The notes beneath the pieces were generated by a model. It did not search any database, was not told the origin of the DNA, and saw only the letters and a list, made by a program, of their open reading frames with translations. From Leuctra nigra (lineage: Eukaryota > Arthropoda > Insecta > Plecoptera > Leuctridae): a stretch of 64,000 nt of DNA. How positions within the stretch are numbered: the first letter of the stretch is position 1; each line of letters starts with the position of its first letter. The DNA lies in NCBI GenBank assembly GCA_934045905.1, contig OW203764.1, positions 23,431,109 to 23,495,108 of the forward strand. Reading direction: 5' to 3'. Of the stretch, positions 31,139 to 43,298 are shown one piece after another. A program made the position numbers and the translations under genes.

Positions 31139-34100
31139 ATGCTGACATTTGTGATCGTAATATGTGGGTTGTTGGGGTTGTTTGCGTACCTCCGGGTGAA
31201 AAGTGCGCCTATGATGATGCTGTCGGAGAAGATTCCTGGACCAAGACTTCTCCCGCTCATTGGAAACGCGCTGGACGTTGGCACTAATACCACAGGTCAA
31301 TATCTGTCAGCCTCAATCAATACTAAATATTGTTAAATTTGGTTTATCTGTAGTAAGGGTGGAAGACAATTTCAATGAGTCCTGAGGTGAGCAGAAATTC
31401 TGCGTGCATCCAATTCATATTTGTATTGGTGACATCCTTGAATATTAATTACGGTAACATGAGTAGTTGTGTAAGAGAATATGTCAATACTGTATTTGTT
31501 GACATTTGTCATATGGCAATTGATAGAGATTGATTACATGTTTGCAACGCAAAAGCGAGAAAATTGACTTCCGACCTTCTACCTTTGAGGCACAGAATTG
31601 AATTATAAGAGTAATAGAAAGATAAATTAAAGACAAATTAATTTAGCTTTTCTTCTAAATCCTTCGATTTAAAATGTAATTCTGTTTTTTATATCTCTTT
31701 TCCTCTTTAGGTTATTTCGATCTATTGACCATTTCAGTGTTCAAATAGATTTTAGCACAGTTATTGTAAGAAATTAGATTTCAATGGAATATAAAAGCGT
31801 CGATATTTTCATTTCAACACTACTGGACCAAATCTTAATCCCGGCAAATCTCTGTCAAGCTTTTCCCTACCTTCTGTTTGTGTTTCAGAATTCTTTTGCG
31901 CCATGGAACGCCTCTGTAAGGAATTTGGCGACACTGTACGTATCTGGATGGGACCCAAGCTGTTCGTCATCGTGTCACATCCAGACGATATGGAGGTGAG
32001 AATAGAGAACAGATCATCTCACACACATCACGCTTTTTTACAACCTCATGTTCAACAATATTTTCAGATTTATCGACAGACTTTCATTAGCAATAATAAG
32101 ACTGTCGTTATAAAATGATTGCCACTTGGACGTCCATAACTAATCAAAATGTAGTGGAAACTACATGAAAACAACCCCTGTACATTAAAACAATGTGTAT
32201 ACGGATTATTATTTATTATCGATTCCATCCATAAGAACATTCTTGGTTGTGTTGATGATTTCTGACATCCGCAATATAGCTATACTTGCGGACGCAAATG
32301 GGCGTAAAGCCGATTTCACAAAAGCGCGTTTCGCGTTTTGCGTTTCGCGTCTTTTTTATTGACCAATAACAAGTCCAGAAACCGATCACGGCAGACGTGT
32401 GATTGGTAATAGCATAGACATTGTAGGCTATACAATGTCTATGGTAATAGAAAAAGACGCGAAACGCAAACGCAAAACGCGAAACACGCTTTATGTGAAA
32501 CCGGCTTAAGACTGCTTGATTTTATGGTTGACTGCGTAGTTTTTACCGATTGTTGTGAAATATAAATGCAATCGATACACTTTTTGACCGAACGACTCTT
32601 CGTGACTCTTTTGATGCGGATCTTTGTTCTTGTTCTTCCACGCTGACCATTGGCTTGACTCCAGTTCAACCATAAAATGTTAATATTTTGTTTTCAGATT
32701 ATTCTGGGGAGCACCAAAATTCTTGAGAAAGCAGAGGATTACGAATTCTTACGACCGTGGCTTGGCAATGGTCTCTTGACAAGCTTTGGTAAGATTTTCA
32801 ATACCCGCACCTTTTGTGAATTACTATTGCAACTGGACGAGATTAGATTTCCTTTTTATATCGTCAGTGATACTAGACAAATAAACTAGATCAATTGTGC
32901 CACTAAAATAATGTTGACATATTCGAGAATAAGGTCAATGTCTGGGATCAAGGCAATCAACAATCAAGGCAGCATCGATAGGATTGCATCTCATTCACAA
33001 GCAGCTCGATTGTGTAATTTCATTTTGAGATAAACACGTACATCTTTCACGTCTAGCCAACAGCAAAACAAATCAAATGAATCATACAATCTCAGTAGTG
33101 AATGCCAAATGTCAAAGTGTATTAGAGTCAGAATCCAGACCGAATTCTATAACTATCTGTATTCATACTCTGGGCGAGCTTTTGGTATAAAGGTAATATT
33201 TTCATATTTTGGTAATTACAAATATCATATGATTTTTTAAACCTTGCACTCTGCATTGAGTACATTTACATGACGTTGAGGCACGTTTCGTTTGGTTTAT
33301 GTTTCAGTGTCCAAATGGCGTAAGCATCGCAAGATCCTGACTCCAACGTTTCACTTCAAGATTCTCGAACAGTTCATCGACGTGTTTAACGCAAACTCCG
33401 AGATCTTGATCGAGAAGTTGAGTCAAGAAGTCGACAAACCCACATTCGATATTTATCGATACATCACTCTCGCTGCACTCGACAATATTAGCGGTAATCA
33501 ATTGTAGAGAATAGTGCAAGTGAAAATGGTGCGGGCAAAGGAAAGAGGAACCAATCTGATAGATTCATTAGATTTATTACAAAAATCTATATAAAGTAAT
33601 TAAGATATAGCACACAATTGTGCATAATTTGAAACTAACACATTTTAATTATGTATCGCTTTATATAATCCCAATTAATATTGAATTTGATCGCGTGTAA
33701 CTCAAAATTTTAATTATAGATTGAATTGAAATGTGACATTATATGAAAAGCAGAGCTGGCTAAAAAAATTGTATGTTATTGATTGGACGTATAATGTATT
33801 GATGTATCCCAGAAAAAACACTCCGTGTAAAAATACCAGCCAAGTCTCTTTAACTATAAAAAAAAATAGAAGAAATCTAAAAATTCAGCACTGAAAAGGA
33901 GTGATATCAAAAAAGGAGCCAAGTCAACGAATTTTCCAAATTTTAATCGTACCATTGAAATAAAAATATCAACCCCCGAGAAATACTTAAAAAAGGACTT
34001 GGCGCATCGTTTTTTTAAAGACACTTTTCTATCCTAAAAGTATAGGAAGAACTCTACAAGTATATTTTCCTGAGTATATCACATTCATTATCGACGAATC

Positions 34101-37100
34101 ATACTACGTTTTAATATAACTAGTACTCTTACCTACTGGCAGTTTTGGTATTTTGTCAATATTCAGAGGAAATAAACGGATAAACGAATAACGAATAAAC
34201 GGAAGCGGCCTAGTCTATTCGTTATTGCCACTATTTCTAGGGTCATATTAATCAATCATACTTCTCAATATCGTGACTGAGGGAAATAGCGAAAGCGCTC
34301 ATTACAAGAAGGCCGTCAATGAGATTTGTATAAGTGACTAGTGCACTGAGCCATGCTGCTCAAATAATTACTGACTAGATTTTTATCTGAAGTAATACGT
34401 TATGTAATTTATGAATTTTTTTGGTATAAAATGTTAATTAATAGCAATTAATTACACGGCGAGAAGGTTCAAAGTATAATGCTGTAGTAGGTATGTTGAT
34501 GTACCCACAAAACTATAGGTACCTACCAATCACAAACACAACTGTTCTGTATTTATTGCTTGTAAGACAATGCTATGTTTCTTTGCGTACTTATATTTAA
34601 ATTTAAAATATTTTACAGAATGTTCAATATTTAATTTGAAAGTTTTGTCCCAATTTTTCTAGGCATTTCTGAACTACGTAGTATGTGAGTGGCATAAGCT
34701 TAAGAATAGAAAAATGTCTTTAAAAAAACGATGCGCCAAGTCCTTTTTTTAAGTATTTCTCGGGGGTTGATATTTTTATTTCAATGGTACGATTAAAATT
34801 TGGAAAATTCGTTGACTTGGCTCCTTTTTTGATATCACTCCTTTTCAGTGCTGAATTTTTAGATTTCTTCTATTTTTTTTTATAGTTAAAGAGACTTGGC
34901 TGGTATTTTTACACGGAGTGTTTTTTCTGGGATATCACTTCTTTTGTTAGTTTATTCATACAGCTTGTAGCACATGTCCGAGCAGGGACTAATTTCTTTA
35001 AAAAAATACGCCTCAACCGATTTGGTTACTATGAAAAGTTGCGTTTGGTATAAGATGAAAATGATTATCCAAGAAGAATAGCTTAAGTTTCGTTATAATC
35101 GATCCAGCCGTTTTCGATACATGACGTCACTTCCGGTTTTGAAATAGCGGCCGAATTCCGGTATAGGTAATAAGAAAACAATCTAGTTTTATCTAGTTGA
35201 TACCTTCATGAACGACCATCTGAATTCCTAATCCCTATATTTCCGTAAAATCGGTCATGCCGTTTGTAATATATGACGTCACTTCCGGTTTCATTTAGTG
35301 GTTCCTGCCGCCATTTCCGGTACCATTAATTTATTTATTCATTTTTCACAATTGATTTTTCAAATAAATAGCAGAATGAATACGCAGGAGCTAGTTCAGT
35401 TGCAATCGGTACAGGCGTTTTAGATATATGACGTCACTTCCGGTTTCAGGAATGGCGGCCGAGAACACTGCTACCTTGAATATATAAATTGTATTGTCTA
35501 TGTTACAATGTAAGTTAATTATGTACGTATTTTAAGTATAATTTGTTGAAATAAGTTAAATATTGCGTATTTATGACGTCACTTCCGGTTTAGAAAATAA
35601 GAAAATAATATTTTTTTTATTGATACTTCATATAGATGACCATCTAAATCGAATGGCGCTAATTTCGTTCTAATCGGTCCAGACGTTTTTGAGTTATGAC
35701 GTCACTTCCGGTTTCAAAATGGCGGCTTCCGGTTGGTTTTATAAAAAGGCACCTCAGACGCCAAAAGTGCACATGTGGTAAAAATTTCAGGTCGATCGGT
35801 TCAGCCGTTTAGGCTGTGGCGGTGATAGCGACGTTTCGTGATATCATCAGAATCATCATCATCTTCAGAATCAGAAAGTGGTGTAATTTCACTGTTTTCT
35901 CGGTCCTCTAGCGCGCAAATGGCATAACCTATTGTTCCCAAATTTGGTATATGTAGTGGGGTGGGCCATAGCTCGAAATTAAGATATTTCGCAACAATGT
36001 GAGATTTACCAATTTTGAGATCCAGTAGGCCGAAAATGCCATGTTGTTGCTTACAGTAAAAGTGTTTGGTCTGCTCCTCAGTTTATTAGGCATTTACGGT
36101 ATGTTGAGTGACTGTGAGTGTATAGTACGACTTGGCTGGGTGGAGCGACCGCTCCACTAGATAATAAAAAGTATACGTCATTATTTCTATGGTTTACTAC
36201 GATTGATTTCTTATATAAAGCGAACATGGTAATAAATGAATCAGTCACAACATTGATGGTTGCCAACTTTGTTTCAGAGACTGCCATGGGAGTTTCTGTC
36301 AACGCTCAGAAGAACAGCGAGTCAGAATATGTCAAAGCAGTTCGAGAGTAAGGAAACAATCATTTTAATAATAAAATTGTATCAAAACAAACCGAGCTTA
36401 ATCAACGAATTGGCATCAATCTAGTCCTCATGAGAGATGATAAACACTTCGAGATTGGAGCCAGATTAAACCTTGTCTGGTTGAGTAGCAACATATTTAT
36501 GTCAGCTTGGTCAGGTGCATCTTATCTATGTTATCAAATCTGTTCACAATTATTTATTAGTGTCCCGTCATTCCAAATTGTCACCTATGTTAATTTTGTT
36601 CAAAACCGTAACCATGTAATCTCTATTGTACGAATTGCTTTATACTTATTAATTTTGTCTTCACGTCAACACAGCTGAATTCAAACTGAATTGGAGTCGT
36701 GAAAAATATGTCAACATGATTCCTACACTACATCCGAGTTCTAATTGTTTAGATAAGCATGTTTAAGAGTTTTTTTTTTGTCACCGTTAATGTTTGTCTT
36801 TGCCAGAAACATTATCGTGCTCGGCAATTATCCGAATCCATCAGACAGAAATGATGTATTTGTCCGTGTAAACGCAACAAGAAGCTTCTATTCCAGCGTG
36901 TCCGAAGTGATCCTCACACGAGGATTCTCTCTCTGGCTGCGACCGAACTTTCTCTTCAAACTATCACCTCAAGGACGACTGCATGACAGGTCACTCGAGA
37001 TCCTACACGGGACCACCAAGGAGGTTCGTCAATCAAGATACAAGCAAGTTATCATTGAATTATCGTACAATCGGGATTAGGCATTTTTTTTAAAGAAACA

Positions 37101-40100
37101 TTTATCTTGATAACACACACAATTTTTTACCACTCAAAAATTTACATTTTGGCGAGAAAACGGTATTCCTCTCGAGTGATGTCATATTTTATTGTAACCA
37201 TAGCAACATCATTGTTGGTTCAGACATCATCTCGACACTCAAAAACGCTCAAAAACGGGAAACGGGAAAACGGTATTCTTGTCGAGTGATGTCTTTATTA
37301 TGAACCAACAAAGATGTTGCCATGGTTACAATAAAATAATAATATGACATCACTCGACAAGAATACCGTTTTCTCGCCATAATGTCAACTGAATTTAAAT
37401 GTCATATTTATGAATGAAAATTTACATTTTTAGCGTGAAAATAGTTTGTTATAACCAACAAATATTTTTCTATTTTGAAATATAGTTATTATAAAACATA
37501 CATTGTCCTGCAAGTATTCCTGCAGTTACATCATCTCAAAGAGTGTGTTTCCTCTCAGGTGATTCGACAAAGAAAGAGCGAGTTCCTCCTCCAAAGAGCA
37601 AAGTCTGCGGCGAACAACAACGTCGACGTTGACGATGTCGGCGTGAAGAAGCGTTTGGCGTTCCTCGACCTCCTCATCGAGGCGTCCCTCAACGAGGACA
37701 ACCAATTGACTGACGAGGACATCAGGGAGGAGGTTGACACTTTCATGTTCGAGGTGTGTGGTTGCCATAGCAACACATCTGACAGGAGCTAACAAACCTG
37801 ACAGGAGGAGCAATGTCAGTTTAGAATGATTAGTTGTGTAAGAAAGATATTTATACTAGGAAAACGCTCAGTGTACCGCGTTGATGAGCAAACAGAAAAG
37901 TGGATCTACAAGCGTGCAAAATTTCAGATCGATTGGTGAAACGGTGCAACTTCTATTGCTTCAAATAGCAGCAAAAAAAACAGAGGTCCGTGTCAACGAG
38001 TCAAAAGGAGTCGTTCGCTTCGCTCGCTCAATCAATTAGAGATGATGAAAATACGTAATGTCACCTATTAGACTATTAGTTATAGCCTAGAAACATCTTT
38101 CCTCAGATCAGATTGTGACGTCATATTAATCTTCCCTATAATCATGAAGAGACCGGTTTTCTAAAACTTTGCTGGCTGCGTAGCTACGTCATTTCACGCA
38201 TGAGATCTCTCTCTGAATCTCCGTATGTGAAGAAAAACTTATTTTTAAACTGCCGTGAGAGTAATTCCATTTAAAATCGACCAATTTAAGAAACATTCGT
38301 TGTGGCATAATTTATATTTTTTTTCAAAAATTGCTGTGTTGTAACTTGTTACTAGTTGACCTCAAATTAATTTTTTCACATTTTCGGATTTACGCGTCTC
38401 AAGTTATATGACCTTGAACATTAACCTGGCTCTGAGTTGTAAAAATAGCTCGAGCCAAAGTATTTCAAAAGTCGCTGTAATTTCCAAAATAATAAAGATA
38501 ACAGATTCCAATAAATGCAGTCCTCTTCAGCACAGCCCCGTCTATCATTTTGGTTTTCATAATGTTCGTCGTACACCCATAGCGTGACCTTCAAATTAGG
38601 GGTTGAATATTGAGTATAATTTAGCAATTTCTATGGAGTTTGACGCTCAATTTTACACCGAAGGATTGAAGATATCAAGTAATTTATTTTTGTGGATGCT
38701 TTTCGTACTATATGTGGCCTTGTTATTCTCACCCTTATGGGTGCAATTGCTCTTTCGCTCGAATTCTTATTATGTGTAGATCGAGTAATAGCAACGCTCT
38801 CTGTTGACAGGGTCACGACACTACGTCATCTGCCATCAGCTTCACCCTCTGGCTCCTCTCACAGCATCCCGACATACAGGTAAACAACACATCCATGCCA
38901 CGTTCACATCGTGCACATACATGGAAACAAGTTCAATCTAATTGCGACTTAAATCGAAATTATAAGTTGCTAGAGATTCATCTTAAAGAGCGTAATTGCA
39001 TTACGTGTCATCTATAACGAGGAGAACATATTTCCCTCACTGTACCAAGTATCGTCTCTCAGGACGGCGTCGTGAGCGAGGTGACGTCGCTCTGTCCCGA
39101 CGCCGGGACGCCGATGACGTATCAGGCGCTGCAGGCGATGAAGTACACGGAGAGGGTGATCAAGGAGGCACTGCGTCTCTATCCATGCTTCTCTCTCTCA
39201 GGACGGCGTCGTGAGCGAGGTGACGTCACTCTGTCCCGACGCCGCGACGCCGATGACGTATCAGGCGCTGCAGACGATGAAGTACACGGAGAGTGTGATC
39301 AAGGAGGCTCTGCGTCTCTAACCATGCTTCTCTCTCTCAGGACGGCGTCGTGAGCGAGGTGACGTCACTCTGTCCCGACGCCGCGACGCCGATGACGTAT
39401 CATGCGCTGCAGACGATGAAGTACACGGAGAGAGTGATCAAGGAGGCACTGCGTTTGTATCCATGCTTCTCTCTCTCAGGACGGCGTCGTGAGCGAGGTG
39501 ACGTCACTCTGTCCCGACGCCGCGACGCCGATGACGTATCATGCGCTGCAGACGATGAAGTACACGGAGAGAGTGATCAAGGAGGCACTGCGTTTGTATC
39601 CATGCTTCTCTCTCTCAGGACGGCGTCGTGAGCGAGGTGACGTCACTCTGTCCCGACGCCGCGACGCCGATGACGTATCATGCGCTGCAGACGATGAAGT
39701 ACACGGAGAGGGTGATCAAGGAGGCTCTGCGTCTCTATCCATGCTTCTCTCTCTCAGGACGGCGTCGTGAGCGAGGTGACGTCACTCTGTCCCGACGCCG
39801 CGACGCCGATGACGTATCATGCGCTGCAGACGATGAAGTACACGGAGAGGGTGATCAAGGAGGCTCTGCGTCTCTATCCATGCTTCTCTCTCTCAGGACG
39901 GCGTCGTGAGCGAGGTGACGTCACTCTGTCCCGACGCCGCGACGCCGATGACGTATCATGCGCTGCAGACGATGAAGTACACAGAGAGGGTGATCAAGGA
40001 GGCACTGCGTTTGTATCCAAGCGTGCCGTTCTTCGGCAGAGAAGCTGAACAAGACATCACTCTACATGGTAAAGTGTTAAATACTAGGAAAACGCTCTGA

Positions 40101-43100
40101 GTAACGCGTTGATGAGCGAGCACGGATACACGCAACACCTCGAACCGAAATTATGTTTATCGAAAATGTCATTAAAAGCCAATAATTCTTGAATTTCGTC
40201 ACAGACTTGTATAAATATCTCCAAAATTTCCAAAAATATTGGTCCCAATAACCTTGCTAAGTTTTAAGTTGATCGATTAAACCTTTGATTGAACGGTTCC
40301 TTGTTAAGTTTCAAAAATCACAGGATATCTTTCAAAACAATATACCTGGGACCACTCATATGATATGATATTACTGTGGACACAATATCAGATCAATCTG
40401 TTAAACGGTCATTATTAGTTTCATTTCGTTTGAAACTTTCTGCTCTAACTACCTTGCCTTGAACTAAAGATTCGATGTCGCCGTGAATTTGACAGCCAAC
40501 ACACAAAATGTCCCTAAAATTACAAAAACTTTTGAAAATAACTACAAATTAGACTGAAAATTGGCAAAAATACCTTAAATGTTGCTACCAATTACCATGC
40601 GAAGTTTTTAGTTGGTCGGTCAATCGGCAATACCCGCTGCACGAGAGCGGGTATTGCGTTGATTGTTTGAGTATCTCCTTGCAGCAGTCTGGTCGGGGGT
40701 CTCTTTGCTCCTTGATGCTTTATTATTAACGACATTTTGTTTCAACCTTTTAGATTTAGCTTCGTCAGTTTCTTGATCTTCAATTTCACGCAGACGCTTT
40801 TTCGCCTTTATGGCTTTCATTCTAGCAGAAGTCTTTCCATTTTTCGGCATGTTTAAATAGGGATAAGATAGGTAATGAAAAAGTAAGAAGTAGAGTACCT
40901 ACCTAATTAAAGTACAATAATATTTGTGTGATCAATGTTTGAAATGCACGAAATGTGTGCTCAAAGACGTAATGTATTCAATGTCGTAATGTAACGAAAT
41001 GAATCTTGAACAAAACTTCGCAAATATGAAAATAAAGTAATCACCTTTCAACTAATAAGCGAAAGGAATCAAAGTTCCACACAAAAAACGGATCAGGTAA
41101 AATAGTAACTACCTAGTTTAGAAACGGAATGAATCCAACGTTCCACAATTAAAATAAGACAACGTAATGTTTTGAACTGAATGAATCAAAACTTTCAAAA
41201 AAAATAGCAACCTTCAAGGAAATGTCAGGCTAGACAGAAGCTCAGAAACGGAATAAATCCAACGTTTCCAAGAAGAAAATAATTTGAAATAATCAATCCC
41301 CTGGACAAAAACTGTAGATACCTAATATCTATGCTTTAAAAGCGATTCAATTTTACTAATACCTTCACAAAGTACACCAAATTGCCAAAATTATCAACGA
41401 AAAGAAGCAAAATGCAGGAGAGATTTGGAATGACGTGTGAACGCTAGAAGAGAACAAACGCCACTCAATGATATTATTGAAATGTGAGCTTATGTTTCTA
41501 ATCCCTCCTGGATGCAAAATCAGCCAAGTAGAAACACGGGAGGCACGGCCATTAGAACTACGAATTGACGAAAAGACAATCAAGGTCCTTAAAAACTCGA
41601 AATGATTTGTTGGAAACTATGATCCAAATTGAATTATTCAAATTTGATCAACTCAATAAACATAAAAATATCTGCTTTTCACAAAAAAACTGTACATACC
41701 ATCAAAACACTCTTGTACCTAAAGCAAATCAGATTCAGTTGCATTGGAAAGACATTCATTTTCAATGTTTCATTTCTGACAGCTATTAAAAATGTCAATA
41801 AGTGCATACTTTCTTGACAGATTCGGCTGAAAATTTGTAAAATAAGTGACATTGTTGGTCTTACTGACCATGCTAAATATGAGTTTGATCACATTTCTCG
41901 AAGACCATTTTCATTTTTTAGGCTATCAGGAGATACTTATTTTAACAATGAACCAATGGATGGATTTCAAAAAAAAATTGGGTCTGCAAACAGAGAAGGT
42001 TGTCTTTACATGTGTGCAAAATTTCAGGTCGATCGGTGAAACGGTGCGACTTCCATTGCTTCCTTTAGCATACAAAAACAAAAACAAAAAAAAAAAACAA
42101 AAAAAAAACAGAGGTCCGTGCTAAAAGAGCCAAATGGAGTCGCTCGCTTCGCTCGCTCAATTAGAACATTTTGGTTTGTTGAAGAGTAGGACTCGATCTA
42201 CGTAGTTGATGTCTTGGAGTTCTAAGACATTTGCTCTGACTGATTATTTCGATAGCATCAGAGCTAACGACATTGTCACGCATTTTCATCATTTCTCCTG
42301 TCACCATTCGCATACTTATACAAATCAAGAATAAAAAAAGGAATCATTATTTATCGCCAACCTCCCGAAAGAACCTTTACTGTCGTGGAAAGAAAACATA
42401 ATTCGTAAAAACTTGCGCCAATCATGGCAAGTACCAACGCAGAGGCGCGTTTTTGTAAGTCATGTTAGTTTAATTTACTATAGCCTTTGCCTCAAATTGA
42501 TTCCAGACGGACTAGTGGTTCCTACGGGAACAACGCTATCGATCTACCCCTACAGAACGCATCACGATCCCAAGATATTCCCGGATCCGGAACGATTCGA
42601 TCCGGACCGGTTTCTTCCAGAGCACGTGCAAGGAAGACATCCGTACGCCTACCTGCCGTTCAGTGCTGGGTCCAGGAACTGCATCGGTAAGTACCTATAT
42701 CAAGATTTATACGTAGAAAGTGCTAAAAGTGCAGTGTTGACGTCTGCGTAAATTTTATGCATGGCTAATGAGGTATCCAATATTTTAATGTTTAATTATT
42801 ATGATTAAAATACGTATACTAGATGTAATTATTATTTAGGAATTATCTTCACGGAGAAAATGTCTATCATCTGGCTATTCTGTCAAACAAAAGGGAGAAT
42901 GAAGAGTTGCTCAAAACTTTAAAATCGTAAAATATTGAAATTCAGTTAACTGAATATTGAACAGATAAAGAGCAATATAGGTATGTTTAACTAATATTAT
43001 CCACGTTTAATGTTGCTTACATTCCTTATTTTCTACAATTTATGATAATCAAAAGATTTTTCACTTAAAAATTCTTTGCTACATTTTGCTGTGATCTTGT

Positions 43101-43298
43101 TTCAAAACCTTGCTGACAGTGTTTATCTGTCAACCAGGTCAGAAGTTTGCAATGCTGGAGATGAAGTGCACCGTGGCGCACATCGTGCAGAGCTACCAAC
43201 TGTTGCCGGGTGACAACGCCGATCTCAAGTTAGCGTCAGAACTGATACTCAAGTCCAAGACAGGCATCCGACTCAAGCTCAAGTCAAGGACTTTGTAG
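31139..43298 (+). CDS. Cytochrome P450 CYP4, gene A, complete (504 aa)
   Basis: Exons: 31139-31295, 31889-31995, 32698-32788, 33308-33493, 36278-36347, 36897-37023, 37559-37753, 38811-38879, 39897-40068, 42507-42686, 43138-43298. They sum to 1515 nt with consistent phases. ER anchor [18 protein letters not shown], hinge [12 protein letters not shown]-helix W.KHRK, CYP4 I-helix signature [16 protein letters not shown] (to residue ~318), K-helix E369-A-L-R372, heme loop [10 protein letters not shown] with Cys450. As a CYP4C-type microsomal monooxygenase, likely substrates are fatty acids, hormones or xenobiotics. The donor after exon 6 is weak (GTTCGT). Exon 9 is the last of seven 139-bp repeat units; using any of the six earlier acceptors shifts the frame. 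Upstream in-frame ATG codons (31010) exist, but the MLTF start gives a normal CYP4 N-terminus. Tandem partner of gene B. Confidence 0.94.
32308..32506. mobile_element. PIF/Harbinger-like MITE
   Basis: 199 bp, ends AGCCGATTTCAC and GTGAAACCGGCT, extended inverted repeats rich in CGCGTTTCGCG, flanked on both sides by TAA (32305-32307, 32507-32509). In intron 2 of gene A. Confidence 0.75.
33807..34932. mobile_element. TA-flanked DNA transposon, 1126 bp, ~230-bp TIRs
   Basis: The ends TCCCAGAAAAAACACTCCGT and its reverse complement are flanked by TA (33805-33806, 34933-34934), as in the Tc1/mariner superfamily. The terminal repeats at 33807-34035 and 34702-34932 are almost identical. The ~660-bp interior has no transposase ORF, so it is non-autonomous. 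In intron 4 of gene A. Relics lie at 840-900 and 50235-50335. Confidence 0.8.
35100..35830. repeat. Five diverged ~150-bp tandem units with TGACGTCACTTCCGG core
   Basis: The core occurs at 35122, 35274, 35429, 35574 and 35697, each preceded by a CGGT-CAG-CGTTTT-type phrase. The core combines a CRE palindrome (TGACGTCA) with an ETS-type CTTCCGG. It lies in intron 4 of gene A, next to the repeat end at 36112-36165. Confidence 0.75.
36112..36165. repeat. Repeat end with GTGGAGCG hairpin
   Basis: Reverse-complement copy of 26038-26100. It probably bounds the element that holds the 35.1-35.8 kb tandem units. Confidence 0.55.
37149..37379. mobile_element. Foldback MITE-like element
   Basis: GGCGAGAAAACGGTATTC and following ~70 bp (to TTGTTGGTTCA) recur inverted, ending at 37379, with small indels. 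A third partial copy of the AAACGGTATTCTTGTCGAG phrase lies in the middle. In intron 6 of gene A. Confidence 0.65.
37855..38030. repeat. Internally deleted copy of the 0.9-kb repeat
   Basis: Both characteristic ends (ACTAGGAAAACGCTC and CGCTTCGCTCGCTCA) are present, but only ~175 bp remain. In intron 7 of gene A. Confidence 0.75.
39063..40068 (+). repeat. 139-bp exon/acceptor tandem array in CYP4 gene A (7 units)
   Basis: Units start at 39063, 39202, 39341, 39480, 39619, 39758 and 39897. Each unit is the first ~120 bp of the K-helix exon followed directly by a TGCTTCTCTCTCTCAG acceptor. Only the last continues into full exon 9 with donor GTAAAG. Units 3-7 share a CAG to CAT change (Gln to His), a sign of local homogenisation. 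Unit 2 has CTCTAA in place of CTCTAT (in-frame stop). Confidence 0.97.
40083..42159. repeat. 0.9-kb repeat interrupted by a ~1.2-kb insertion
   Basis: The left part (40083-40623) and right part (41819-42159) match 28753-29637. Between them lies unrelated sequence (40624-41818). In intron 9 of gene A. Confidence 0.65.
40620..40850 (-). CDS. Short basic ORF, possibly Helitron-type N-terminus
   Basis: 76 codons, Lys/Arg-rich, with a [11 protein letters not shown] phrase resembling the low-complexity heads of insect Helitron or PIF1-type ORFs (recalled, not checked). It sits at the edge of the insertion in the 0.9-kb repeat, next to a perfect hairpin GCAATACCCGCT...AGCGGGTATTGC (40628-40658). 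No helicase or Rep motif is present. Probably a fragment. Confidence 0.25.
   Translation of the reverse strand: MPKNGKTSARMKAIKAKKRLREIEDQETDEAKSKRLKQNVVNNKASRSKETPDQTAARRYSNNQRNTRSRAAGIAD

Noticed and set aside
39063..40048. Arg/Asp-rich ORFs of 93 aa repeated through the CYP4 arrays
   Set aside because: Each is one correct K-helix exon frame followed by the shifted frame of the next unit. Only the last unit is a real exon.
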